From the NCBI GenBank assembly GCA_947176685.1, contig CAMWRL010000008.1, forward strand, positions 1 through 21,218: DNA of 21,218 bases. Direction: 5' to 3'. This DNA comes from an uncultured Ruminococcus sp. (GTDB taxonomy: Bacteria > Bacillota > Clostridia > Oscillospirales > Ruminococcaceae). Below the pieces are notes generated by a model. That model was not told the origin of the DNA. It made no database searches and was given only the letters and a program-made list of their open reading frames with translations. Positions 1 through 7,553 of this stretch are shown in pieces. The stretch's first letter is position 1; each line of letters starts with the position of its first letter. The translations under genes were made by a program, and so were the position numbers.

Positions 1-115
1 CTTTAAATTCATAAAACCTGTATTTTTTTGTATCTTAAAACCGCCCCTTTTTATGGTTATATTTGGTTAAAAATTATAAAAATATGCTTTTTTAAAAAAA
101 ATTTTCCTAAACTGC
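1..115. other. AT-rich intergenic sequence left of rpmH
   Basis: This stretch is AT-rich and contains no convincing reading frame. By conserved gene order, dnaA and the origin should lie immediately to the left, so this is probably the right part of the dnaA-rpmH spacer. I looked for DnaA boxes (TTATCCACA or its complement) and found no good match. Confidence 0.5.
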
Positions 116-144
116 TTGACATGACTGTTTTTTTGTTATATAAT
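116..144 (+). promoter_or_regulatory. Consensus sigma-A promoter of rpmH
   Basis: TTGACA at 116-121, a 17-base spacer, and TATAAT at 139-144 match the vegetative sigma-70/sigma-A consensus at all twelve positions. Transcription should start near 151, giving a leader of about 100 bases before rpmH. Such strength fits a ribosomal protein gene beside the origin. Confidence 0.85.
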
Positions 145-150
145 AATTGG

Positions 151-253
151 GTGTAATGCGGCTTTCGCTGCATGACCTGTTTCGCTATCAGGACTACCGG
201 TCTATCTGATGCCGGAGTTCCTATATACATTTCGCAGAGAGGAGGAACTGAAT
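151..253 (+). promoter_or_regulatory. Structured 5' leader of rpmH, possibly regulatory
   Basis: Three successive stems can be drawn between the predicted transcription start and the rpmH start codon. Stem 1 is ATGCGGC (156-162) with GCTGCAT (167-173), 7 bp with one G-U and a TTTC loop. Stem 2 is 186-191 with 206-211, 6 bp including a G-U pair. Stem 3 is AGTTCCT (216-222) with AGGAACT (243-249), a perfect 7 bp. Stem 3 pairs with the 3' half of the Shine-Dalgarno sequence AGGAGG (240-245), so it could mask the ribosome site. TTTCGC occurs three times, at 163, 180 and 230. A short frame (ATG 156, 17 codons) exists but has no ribosome site. A regulatory role is inference. Confidence 0.4.
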
Positions 254-388
254 ATGAAAAGAACATATCAGCCTAAAAAGCTCCATAGAAAGAAGGAGCA
301 TGGCTTTATGAAAAGAATGTCTACTAAGAACGGCAGAAAGGTTTTAGCTCGTAGAAGAACTAAGGGCAGAGCAAGATTAACTCACTGA
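254..388 (+). CDS. rpmH: 50S ribosomal protein L34
   Basis: This gene encodes a 44-residue, extremely basic protein, the usual length of L34, a structural protein of the large ribosomal subunit that sits in 23S rRNA. It starts MKRTYQPKK and carries the family hallmarks KEHGFMKRM (residues 14-22), KNGRKVLARRR (25-35) and KGRARL (37-42). The ATG at 254 follows the Shine-Dalgarno sequence AGGAGG (240-245) at a spacing of 8 bases. It has its own consensus promoter and its own terminator, so it is probably transcribed mostly as a single-gene unit with some readthrough into rnpA. Position next to rnpA is near universal in bacteria. Confidence 0.97.
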   Translation: MKRTYQPKKLHRKKEHGFMKRMSTKNGRKVLARRRTKGRARLTH

Positions 389-395
389 CGGGGCT

Positions 396-426
396 GACCA
401 CAAAATCTATTTTTGTGGTCTTTTTT
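396..426 (+). terminator. Intrinsic terminator after rpmH
   Basis: GACCACAAAA (396-405) pairs perfectly with TTTTGTGGTC (411-420) around a five-base loop and is followed by six T. It lies eight bases after the rpmH stop codon and would separate most L34 mRNA from the downstream rnpA-rsmG run. Confidence 0.9.
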
Positions 427-453
427 GTTAGACAACCCTTATTTTTCTATTAT
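425..453 (+). promoter_or_regulatory. Possible promoter for the rnpA operon
   Basis: TTGTTA (425-430) and TATTAT (448-453) are separated by 17 bases, 4/6 and 5/6 matches to the sigma-A consensus. The -35 element overlaps the T-run of the rpmH terminator. It would give a short leader containing a small hairpin, GGACG (455-459) with CGTCC (467-471). Confidence 0.35.
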
Positions 454-488
454 GGGACGTTCTTTGCGTCCGCTTACAAGGTACTATT

Positions 489-857
489 ATGCTTTATACA
501 GAAATTCTCAATAATAACAAAGACTTTGTATCCCTTTACAAAAAGGGTCGGTTTACTGCATCAAAGTATTCGGTAATCTATGTCAGACCCAACGGCAGAC
601 CGTTCAACCGCCTTGGCATTACCGCCAGTAAAAAAGTCGGCAACGCTGTATGCCGCAACAGGGCTAAAAGACTTATTAGGCTTGCTTACCGCAATGCTGA
701 AATAAGACTTCCTGTCGGTATTGACATAGTCATTGTTGCACGAAGCTCCCTATGTAATATAAAGTCTCAGGAATACTGCGGCTATATGGAAAAATACGGC
801 GTTCCGGAAATTATAAAGCTGTATGAAAAATTTTTCGGAGATAAAAAACATATATGA
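489..857 (+). CDS. rnpA: Ribonuclease P protein component
   Basis: The product is a 122-residue basic protein, the usual size of RnpA. It is the protein cofactor of RNase P, which helps the RNA subunit bind and cleave the 5' leader of pre-tRNAs. The family signature, the RNR motif, is clear: KKVGNAVCRNRAKRLIR at residues 48-64, with Arg56, Arg58 and Arg61 in the conserved RNA-binding helix. The N-terminal FxxLYKKGRF segment (13-22) is also typical. The ATG at 489 has a modest ribosome site, AAGGT, six bases upstream. The stop overlaps the yidD start by four bases (ATGA, 854-857), which points to translational coupling. Confidence 0.95.
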   Translation: MLYTEILNNNKDFVSLYKKGRFTASKYSVIYVRPNGRPFNRLGITASKKVGNAVCRNRAKRLIRLAYRNAEIRLPVGIDIVIVARSSLCNIKSQEYCGYMEKYGVPEIIKLYEKFFGDKKHI

Positions 858-1159
858 AATACGTTCTTGTTATGCTTGTGAATTTTTACCGGAAATTTGT
901 TTCGCCGCTGTTTCCGCCCTGCTGTAAATATTATCCTACGTGCAGTACATACGCACTGACGGCTATTGAACGCTTCGGAGCATTCAGAGGTATGCTCCTT
1001 GCAGTATGGCGTATTCTGCGCTGCAACCCATGGTCAATGGGCGGTATAGACTATGTACCGGAAAAATTTACTTTCAGAGTGAAAAAATATGACTATGCTG
1101 CAGATGACTGTTGTATGCGGCATAATGACAATGAAGACAACAAAAATGAGAGGTATTGA
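854..1159 (+). CDS. yidD: Membrane protein insertion efficiency factor YidD
   Basis: This is a 101-residue member of the YidD family (DUF37), a small membrane-associated protein thought to assist YidC in inserting membrane proteins. The family core is intact: the segment at residues 23-34 with Cys24 and Cys30 (CKYYPTCSTYA), then the helix ending RILRCNPWSMGG (53-64) with Cys57. A hydrophobic N-terminus (residues 3-9) would contact the membrane. Beyond about residue 75 the tail is hydrophilic, rich in Asp, Asn and Glu, and has two adjacent Cys, which is not part of the conserved family core. It overlaps rnpA by four bases and runs to the start of yidC, so the three genes are almost certainly co-translated. 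Confidence 0.93.
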   Translation: MKYVLVMLVNFYRKFVSPLFPPCCKYYPTCSTYALTAIERFGAFRGMLLAVWRILRCNPWSMGGIDYVPEKFTFRVKKYDYAADDCCMRHNDNEDNKNERY

Positions 1160-1161
1160 AA

Positions 1162-2313
1162 TTGAACGCACTTTATGACATTATCGGTATCCCGTTCGGA
1201 TATCTGATGTATCTTATTTATTCCCTGTGCCATAATTACGCATTGGCGATAATTATATTCACGGTAGTCACAAAGCTTTTGCTTTTCCCCGTTAATTACC
1301 ACACCCAGAAAGGCTCGGCACGTATGCAGCTTCTTAACCCCAAAATGGAAAAACTGCGTAAGAGTTTTGCAAGCAACCCCCAGCGTCTTCAGGAGGAACA
1401 GCAGAAACTTTATCAGCAGGAGGGCATCAACCCTATGGGGTCATGTATGCCGGCATTCGTTCAGATGTTTCTGCTTTTCGGAGTAATTGACGTTGTTTAC
1501 AAACCCATAACGCATATCCTGCATATATCCAAAAATATCCGCCGTGCCGCTTTTGACATTGCGGTCGGACTCAGCGGAAGTAATGCGAATGGTGATTTTT
1601 CGTCACTCCGGAGCGAACTCGTAACTATGGAACAGCTTGACAAACATGCTGACAAGTTCAGCGGTCTTGCGGAAAACTTCTCCCAGAGAGTTGCGGAGTT
1701 CAGCGGACATTATACGATTTTAGGCGCAAATCTCGGAAAAATTCCAGAGCTTCACCCCGAAACGTGGAATGCTGAATCAATAATACTGTTCTGTATACCG
1801 TTCCTTGCCGGACTGGTTCAGCTTGTACAGTCAATCTACAGTCAGTGGTATCAGAAGAAGCACAATCCCGATATGCCCAACGGCGGCGGCTGTATGGCTC
1901 TTATGATGTATCTTATGCCGATTATGTCAGTAGTATGGGCTTTTGCACTTCCTGCCGGTATCGGATTCTACTGGATATGGTCGTCACTCTTTTCACTGCT
2001 GATTAACTTCGGACTTAACCAATACTTCACTCCGGAACGCACCATAAGAATAAACGAAAAGGAAAAGGAAAAAGCCCGTATATACGCCGAAAAACACCCC
2101 GAAAAGAAAACCTTTATGCAGAGAATGCTTGAACAGCAGGCAGAACTTGAACGTCAGCAGAACGGCGGCAAATCTTCCGGAAGCAGCACCGGAAACAAAA
2201 TTTCACGTTCCGAAACAAGCAGGCAGAACCGTGAAAAACTCAAGGAAGCCCGAAAGCGTATGGCTGAAAAATACGGCGAAGAATACGATGAAAACGATAA
2301 CGATGATGATTAG
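1162..2313 (+). CDS. yidC: Membrane protein insertase YidC/Oxa1 family
   Basis: The protein (383 residues) belongs to the YidC/Oxa1/Alb3 family, which inserts and folds inner-membrane proteins alone or with SecYEG. I choose TTG at 1162 because GAGGT (1150-1154) lies seven bases before it. The in-frame TTG at 1156 is only one base from that site. Features in order: an N-terminal transmembrane segment containing AIIIFTVVTK, where Lys38 occupies the place of the positively charged Arg in the hydrophilic groove of other homologues; a cytoplasmic hairpin from about residue 48 to 85 (ARMQLLNPKM); a transmembrane segment with an extended polar loop of about 90 residues; then three hydrophobic segments between about 200 and 285. 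The tail is basic (about 290-365) and ends in Asp/Glu. No lipobox cysteine is present, unlike Bacillus SpoIIIJ. Confidence 0.93.
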   Translation: MNALYDIIGIPFGYLMYLIYSLCHNYALAIIIFTVVTKLLLFPVNYHTQKGSARMQLLNPKMEKLRKSFASNPQRLQEEQQKLYQQEGINPMGSCMPAFVQMFLLFGVIDVVYKPITHILHISKNIRRAAFDIAVGLSGSNANGDFSSLRSELVTMEQLDKHADKFSGLAENFSQRVAEFSGHYTILGANLGKIPELHPETWNAESIILFCIPFLAGLVQLVQSIYSQWYQKKHNPDMPNGGGCMALMMYLMPIMSVVWAFALPAGIGFYWIWSSLFSLLINFGLNQYFTPERTIRINEKEKEKARIYAEKHPEKKTFMQRMLEQQAELERQQNGGKSSGSSTGNKISRSETSRQNREKLKEARKRMAEKYGEEYDENDNDDD

Positions 2314-2336
2314 AAACCTTTATGGAGGTATGGAAA

Positions 2337-3428
2337 ATGACTGAAATTTTTACTGCAAAGACGGTTGACGAAGCTAAGAAGCTCGCTGCCGCAAAATTCG
2401 GCAAGAATATAAATAATATAGATTTTGAAATACTCGAAGAACCTAAAAAAGGTTTTCTGGGTATGGGCGCAAAGGACGCTAAAGTAAAAGCAACTTATGT
2501 TGAAAAAGTCCCCATGACAAAATCTGAAACAGTACCGGAAAAAACTGAACAGGATAACGTTGAAGTTTCAACAACTGAGGAGGAAATTGTTGAAAAACAG
2601 GAGACCGTTGCAGAAGAATCCGAACAGACCGTTGAAGCTGAGATTGTATCTGATATCGAAACAGATAATAAAGAAGAAGCAGTTTCTCCGGAAGTTTCTG
2701 ACAATACGGCTGTTGATACTGTTGAAAAAAATAATGATGAAAACGATTACTCAATTGAAAACTTCACTCTTATTGAGGATGAAGCCATTATGTACCCGAA
2801 AGTTAAGCTTGCACTTGACTATATCACAAGCATTCTGCGTGCTATGGACATTAATCCGGAATTTTCCGTATACCAGAACGAAACAGGCGCAGTTATAGAC
2901 ATTGAAAGCAAAAACAATGGTACAATTATCGGAAGGCGTGGCGAAACTCTTGATTCAATACAGTATTTGTGTTCCATTATTGCAAACAAGGGCGACAAGG
3001 ACTACTTCCGTATAACAATCGACTGTCTGGGATACCGCAAGAAACGCCGTGAAACTCTTGAACAGCTTGCTATGAAAGTTTCAAAATCCGTACTCAGAAC
3101 AGGACGTTCACAACCGCTTGAACCTATGAATCCTTATGAAAGGCGTGTGATTCATTCGGCTGTATCCGCAATTGACGGCGTTTCGTCACATTCAGTAGGC
3201 GAAGAACCTTACAGAAAAATAATAATTTCGTCCGACAATCCGAAAAACAACAGAAGACGTGACCGCCGCAGCGGTCAGCGCAATGACAGACGCAACAACC
3301 GTCCGAAAAACCGTGAAAATTTTGAACGCAGAAAAGTAGACCTTTCAACAAGCTTTGAAAAGGACTACAAGCGTCCCAAGCCGGAAGACACCATTGAAGG
3401 CGGTCTGTACGGAAAAATAGAACTTTAA
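2337..3428 (+). CDS. jag: Jag/KhpB RNA-binding protein (Jag-N, KH and R3H domains)
   Basis: KhpB (Jag, SpoIIIJ-associated protein) binds RNA, usually with the small KH protein KhpA, and in other Bacillota affects cell division and envelope growth. The 363-residue product has three domains: a Jag-N domain (residues 1-52, with GFLGMGAK at 39-46); a strongly acidic Glu/Val-rich linker (about 55-148); a KH domain with the GxxG loop IIGRRGE (197-203); and an R3H domain with Arg269-xxx-His273 (YERRVIH). A basic Arg/Asn-rich tail (303-333) probably adds nonspecific RNA affinity. The ATG at 2337 is preferred over the in-frame ATG at 2322 because GGAGG (2324-2328) lies eight bases before it. The linker is long for the family. 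Confidence 0.93.
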   Translation: MTEIFTAKTVDEAKKLAAAKFGKNINNIDFEILEEPKKGFLGMGAKDAKVKATYVEKVPMTKSETVPEKTEQDNVEVSTTEEEIVEKQETVAEESEQTVEAEIVSDIETDNKEEAVSPEVSDNTAVDTVEKNNDENDYSIENFTLIEDEAIMYPKVKLALDYITSILRAMDINPEFSVYQNETGAVIDIESKNNGTIIGRRGETLDSIQYLCSIIANKGDKDYFRITIDCLGYRKKRRETLEQLAMKVSKSVLRTGRSQPLEPMNPYERRVIHSAVSAIDGVSSHSVGEEPYRKIIISSDNPKNNRRRDRRSGQRNDRRNNRPKNRENFERRKVDLSTSFEKDYKRPKPEDTIEGGLYGKIEL

Positions 3429-3449
3429 TTTTTTTCAGGAGTGATTTTC

Positions 3450-4811
3450 TTGTCAACTATTGCCGCTGTTTCTACTCCAAACGCCGCCGGAGGTATAGCA
3501 GTTATAAGAATTTCCGGCGAAAACGCCCTTGATGTTGCTGAAAGAATTTTCACGCCGTCCGGAAACAGAAGTATAAAAGATATGTCCGGCTATACATGCG
3601 CTTACGGAATCGCACACGATAACGGCGAACGCCTTGACGACTGTATACTGACGGTATTCCGTGCGCCACACAGCTATACAGGTGAGGACGTTGTGGAAAT
3701 TTCCTGTCACGGCGGAATATGGGTCACAAAACGCATTCTTCGTGCGATTCTGAAAAACGGCGCAGAAAACGCAGGTGCAGGGGAGTTTACAAAAAGAGCC
3801 TACCTCAACGGAAAACTTGACCTTACACAGGCAGAAGCTGTTATGGATATAATTTCGGCAAAGGGCGACAGAGAACTTAAAATGGCTGAAAATCTCCGTG
3901 AGGGTGCTGCTTTCAGGAAAGCCGAAAAGTGTTCAGACAGGCTTATGAAGATACTGGGAGACCTTGCGGCATGGGCTGACTATCCGGAGGAGGATATTCC
4001 GGAAGTAGAACCGGCAAACCTTTGCAGGGAGCTTGCGGAAGTCCGTAAGGATTTACTGTCGCTTGTGGAAAATTACGACTGCGGCAGAATTATCCGTGAG
4101 GGAGTTTCTGCCGCCATAGTAGGAAGACCGAATGTCGGCAAGTCAACGCTTTTCAACTGTCTCAGCGGCTGCGAAAGGAGCATTGTAACCAATATCGCAG
4201 GAACGACCCGTGACGTTGTAGAGGAATCCGTCAGGATAGGGGACAGCGTTTTAAGACTTGCCGATACTGCCGGAATCCGTCAGACAGATGATATTATCGA
4301 GGGTATAGGCGTGGATATTGCTGAAAAACTCATTGATTCGTCAGAACTGATTATAGCAGTCTTTGACGGCAACAGTCCGCTGACTGAAGATGACCTGAAA
4401 CTTCTTGAAAAAATCGACAATAAAAAAACCGTTGCTGTTGTAAACAAAAGCGATTTGGGTATATGCAAGGAGATTTCAGAAATTGAAAGGCATATTCAGC
4501 ATACGGTTTATCTGTCTGCAAAGGAAAGTGACGGCATTGAAAAGTTACAGACAGCAATTGAAAAAGTTCTTGAAATAAATGAAAGCTCATTTTCATCGGC
4601 TGCTGTTGCTAATGAACGTCAGAAAAAATGTATTGATTCTGCACTTGTATGTGTGGAATCGGCGGTTTCTGCCCTTGAAAACGGTGAACTTCTTGATGCT
4701 GTAAACGTCCTGATTGACGAAGCGGAACAGTATTTATTAAGCCTTATGGGAAAAAAAGTTACGGACGCAGTTGTTGATGAAGTATTTTCGAGGTTTTGTG
4801 TCGGAAAATGA
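3450..4811 (+). CDS. mnmE: tRNA uridine-34 modification GTPase MnmE
   Basis: MnmE works with MnmG to install the carboxymethylaminomethyl (or related) group at carbon 5 of the wobble uridine of certain tRNAs, using GTP hydrolysis, a tetrahydrofolate derivative and FAD. The 453-residue protein has the expected layout: N-terminal folate-binding domain (1-about 118), helical domain, and an inserted Ras-like G domain (about 217-375) with GRPNVGKS (225-232), TTRD (252-255), DTAG (272-275), NKSD (332-335) and SAKE (356-359). It ends in FCVGK, which carries the catalytic cysteine Cys450. TTG at 3450 is the start because AGGAG (3437-3441) is eight bases upstream. The GTG at 3441 overlaps that site. 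Only about 20 bases separate it from jag. Confidence 0.96.
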   Translation: MSTIAAVSTPNAAGGIAVIRISGENALDVAERIFTPSGNRSIKDMSGYTCAYGIAHDNGERLDDCILTVFRAPHSYTGEDVVEISCHGGIWVTKRILRAILKNGAENAGAGEFTKRAYLNGKLDLTQAEAVMDIISAKGDRELKMAENLREGAAFRKAEKCSDRLMKILGDLAAWADYPEEDIPEVEPANLCRELAEVRKDLLSLVENYDCGRIIREGVSAAIVGRPNVGKSTLFNCLSGCERSIVTNIAGTTRDVVEESVRIGDSVLRLADTAGIRQTDDIIEGIGVDIAEKLIDSSELIIAVFDGNSPLTEDDLKLLEKIDNKKTVAVVNKSDLGICKEISEIERHIQHTVYLSAKESDGIEKLQTAIEKVLEINESSFSSAAVANERQKKCIDSALVCVESAVSALENGELLDAVNVLIDEAEQYLLSLMGKKVTDAVVDEVFSRFCVGK

Positions 4812-4833
4812 TGCTGAGTGTATGGAGGTCTGT

Positions 4834-6723
4834 ATGTCGTATAAAATGGGAAATTTTGATGTGGCAGTAGTCGGTGCAGGTCATGCAGGAGTTGAGGCGG
4901 CACTTGCGGCGGCAAGACTTGGCTGTAAAACTGTTATGTTTACAATATCGCTTGACCAGATAGCCAATATGCCTTGTAATCCGTCAATCGGCGGCACTGC
5001 AAAAGGTCATCTTGTAAGGGAAATTGATGCTCTCGGCGGTGAAATGGGCAAGGCGGCGGACAAGTGTTTCATACAAAGCCGTATGCTTAACCGTGGAAAA
5101 GGTCCTGCCGTACATAGTTTAAGAGTACAGGCAGACCGTGTTATGTATCACGACTATATGAAGAACATCTGCGAAAAACAGCGCAATCTTTACGTCAAGC
5201 AGGCTGAAATTGCCGGAATAACAGTTGAGGACGGAAAAATTACCGGAGTGGTCACTTCTTTGGGAGCTGAGTATTCCGTGAAAGCCGTCATAATCGCTAC
5301 CGGAACTTATTTGAAAGGCAAAATCCATATAGGCGAAGTCTCCTACGAAAGCGGACCTGATTCTGCACTGCCGAGCAAATATCTTTCGCAAAGCCTTATT
5401 GACAACGGCGTTGAGCTGAGACGTTTCAAGACAGGTACGCCCTGCCGTGTCAACAAAAGAAGTATAAATTTTGACTTTATGGAGAGACAGGACGGCGATG
5501 ACAATATTGTGCCGTTCTCGTTTGAGACTCCGGCAGACGGACTTGAAAATCAGGTCTGCTGTTATGTGACCTACACAAACAGCAAAACTCATGAAGTCAT
5601 TCTGTCAAATCTTGACCGTTCGCCGCTGTACTCCGGACGTATTGAGGGTGTAGGACCTCGTTACTGTCCGTCAATCGAAGACAAGATTGTGCGTTTTTCG
5701 GACAAGCCTCGTCATCAGCTTTTTGTCGAGCCTATGGGGCTTTCCACTGAGGAATACTATTTACAGGGAATGTCGTCATCTTTGCCGGAAGATGTACAGC
5801 TTGCATTTCTGCGAACTATTGACGGACTGGAAGAAGTTGAAATTATGCGTCCGGCTTACGCTATCGAGTACGACTGCTGCGACCCGACTCAACTTTCAAA
5901 TACTCTTGAATTTCAAAAAATCAGCGGTCTTTATGGTGCAGGACAGTTCAACGGAAGCTCCGGTTATGAGGAAGCCGCCGCACAGGGAATTGTTGCCGGA
6001 ATAAACGCCGCCCTCAAAATAAAAAACCGTGAACCTATGATACTTGACAGAGCAAGTTCCTATATAGGTACGCTTGTTGACGACCTTGTTACAAAGGGTT
6101 GTTCCGACCCGTACAGAATGATGACATCAAGAAGCGAGTACAGGCTTGTTTTAAGGCAGGACAACGCCGACCAGAGATTGACGCCAATCGGTTATAAAAT
6201 CGGTCTTATAAGTGAGGTACGTTATAATAAGCTTCTTGACAAAACTGAAAAGGTTGACAATGAAATAAAACGTGTAAGCAGAGTTAATATTGCTCCGGAC
6301 GATGATATAAATGAGTTTCTGGAAAAATCGGGTACATCAATACTGTCAACAGGCTGTAAGCTTGCTGACCTGATACGCCGTCCGAAAATCACTTATAAGG
6401 CACTTGCGCCGTTTGACCCCGACAGACCAGAGCTTTCCGACGATGTAGCAGAACAGGTTGAACTGCAAATTAAATACGAGGGTTATATTTCAAAACAGCT
6501 TGCCCAGATTGAGCAGATGAGGAAACATGAATCTAAAAAGCTACCGGACAATATGGACTATAACTGTGTATACGGTCTGCGGCTTGAAGCGGTTGAAAAA
6601 CTCAATAAAATTCAGCCGTCATCATTGGGACAGGCTTCGAGGATTTCCGGAGTATCGCCGGCGGACATATCGCTGCTTGATGTATGGTTACAGCACGAAA
6701 CGGGGGATAATAATGCTTCCTGA
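4834..6723 (+). CDS. mnmG: tRNA uridine-34 modification enzyme MnmG (GidA)
   Basis: MnmG is the FAD-dependent partner of MnmE in wobble-uridine modification. The 629-residue product has the normal length. The Rossmann FAD-binding motif GAGHAG is at residues 14-19, followed by the conserved NMPCNPSIGG segment and a C-terminal helical domain that contacts MnmE and tRNA. The ATG at 4834 follows GGAGG (4824-4828) at five bases. The frame is open further upstream into mnmE, but that extension does not look like MnmG. Its 3' end overlaps the rsmG start by 11 bases, consistent with coupled translation. Confidence 0.96.
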   Translation: MSYKMGNFDVAVVGAGHAGVEAALAAARLGCKTVMFTISLDQIANMPCNPSIGGTAKGHLVREIDALGGEMGKAADKCFIQSRMLNRGKGPAVHSLRVQADRVMYHDYMKNICEKQRNLYVKQAEIAGITVEDGKITGVVTSLGAEYSVKAVIIATGTYLKGKIHIGEVSYESGPDSALPSKYLSQSLIDNGVELRRFKTGTPCRVNKRSINFDFMERQDGDDNIVPFSFETPADGLENQVCCYVTYTNSKTHEVILSNLDRSPLYSGRIEGVGPRYCPSIEDKIVRFSDKPRHQLFVEPMGLSTEEYYLQGMSSSLPEDVQLAFLRTIDGLEEVEIMRPAYAIEYDCCDPTQLSNTLEFQKISGLYGAGQFNGSSGYEEAAAQGIVAGINAALKIKNREPMILDRASSYIGTLVDDLVTKGCSDPYRMMTSRSEYRLVLRQDNADQRLTPIGYKIGLISEVRYNKLLDKTEKVDNEIKRVSRVNIAPDDDINEFLEKSGTSILSTGCKLADLIRRPKITYKALAPFDPDRPELSDDVAEQVELQIKYEGYISKQLAQIEQMRKHESKKLPDNMDYNCVYGLRLEAVEKLNKIQPSSLGQASRISGVSPADISLLDVWLQHETGDNNAS

Positions 6724-7417
6724 TTATGATTTCTCTAAACGCAGCTTTCAGCAGTCCGGCATTGAACTCTCTGAAATACTCTATAAAAAGCTTGATATAT
6801 ATGCAGAGTTTCTTGTTGAGTACAACAAAAATGTAAACCTTACCGCAATAACAGACCCCGAAGAAATTCTTTACAAACATTTTATTGACAGCATTCTGCT
6901 TGATAAGTATGCGGATATTCCGGAAAATGCAAGTCTTATTGACGTTGGCACGGGTGCAGGATTTCCGTCTGTACCGCTGAAGCTTTTCCGTCGGGATATA
7001 AATCTGACGCTTCTGGACAGTCTCAACAAGCGGATAACTTTCTTGCAAAAACTCTGCGGCAGACTCGGCATACAGGCTGAATTTGTCCACGAAAGAGCTG
7101 AAATCGCCGGAAAAAATCCTGACCTCCGTGAAAAGTTTGATATAGCGTGTGCAAGGGCAGTTGCCAATATGTCGGTACTCAGTGAAATGTGCCTGCCGTT
7201 CGTGAAATTAAACGGAGTTTTCACGGCTATGAAAGGTCTCAGCGAAAATATTTCTGACGGAAATAATGCCGTTGAATTACTGGGCGGAGAGATTTCAGAC
7301 CAGTCTGTATATGAAGTCTTCGGTGAGGGCAGGAAAATTGTTGTCATAAAAAAAATATCGCATACTCCGACAAAATACCCCAGAAACAGCAGTCAGATAA
7401 AAAAGAAACCGCTGTAA
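6713..7417 (+). CDS. rsmG: 16S rRNA (guanine-527-N7)-methyltransferase RsmG
   Basis: RsmG (GidB) uses S-adenosylmethionine to methylate N7 of G527 in 16S rRNA. In other bacteria its loss gives low-level streptomycin resistance. The 234-residue product has the Rossmann-type SAM motif DVGTGAGFP (77-85), the following LLDSLNKRITFL segment (100-111) and the family motif FDIACARAVA (142-151). The ATG at 6713 has GGGGGAT just upstream and overlaps the mnmG stop by 11 bases. The C-terminus keeps a remnant of the usual family ending (TPTKYPR). It is the last gene of the long co-directional run and is followed directly by a terminator. Confidence 0.95.
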   Translation: MLPDYDFSKRSFQQSGIELSEILYKKLDIYAEFLVEYNKNVNLTAITDPEEILYKHFIDSILLDKYADIPENASLIDVGTGAGFPSVPLKLFRRDINLTLLDSLNKRITFLQKLCGRLGIQAEFVHERAEIAGKNPDLREKFDIACARAVANMSVLSEMCLPFVKLNGVFTAMKGLSENISDGNNAVELLGGEISDQSVYEVFGEGRKIVVIKKISHTPTKYPRNSSQIKKKPL

Positions 7418-7436
7418 ATTTGTTTTATAATGTCGT

Positions 7437-7473
7437 AAAAACCGCTTGTCTGCTGAAGAACGGCGGTTTTTTT
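7437..7473 (+). terminator. Intrinsic terminator after rsmG
   Basis: AAAAACCGC (7437-7445) pairs with GCGGTTTTT (7463-7471) across a 17-base loop and runs on in T. It lies about 20 bases after the rsmG stop and separates the RNA-modification genes from the segregation genes. Confidence 0.8.
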
Positions 7474-7490
7474 GTGTGGTAATTATTTCC

Positions 7491-7538
7491 CGTAAGTGTT
7501 AGAATTTATTTACAGGGAAAAACTCCCAAGTACTTACG
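7491..7538 (+). promoter_or_regulatory. Promoter-like and palindromic region upstream of noc
   Basis: An extended -10 element, TG-T-TAGAAT (7497-7505), lies about 50 bases before the noc-like gene, without a clear -35 partner. The same stretch is flanked by inverted repeats CGTAAGT (7491-7497) and ACTTACG (7532-7538), with a smaller stem GGGA/TCCC (7515-7518 with 7524-7527) inside. The repeats could form a nested RNA hairpin or a protein-binding site. The assignment is tentative. Confidence 0.3.
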
Positions 7539-7553
7539 TGAGGTAAAAAAACA

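Noticed and set aside
1..253. Replication origin (DnaA boxes) next to rpmH
   Set aside because: Gene order suggests oriC is near, but no TTATCCACA-like box or unwinding-element pattern was found within the window.
57..266. Minus-strand 69-codon frame across the rpmH leader
   Set aside because: It runs antisense to the rpmH promoter and leader, has no ribosome site, and its sequence looks non-coding.
5119..5592. Minus-strand 157-codon frame inside mnmG
   Set aside because: It is a shadow of the strongly supported mnmG frame and has no recognisable motif or ribosome site.
7484..7498. Noc-binding site ATTTCCCGGGAAAT
   Set aside because: Only the left half (ATTTCCCG) is present; the right half does not match, so it is not called as a site.
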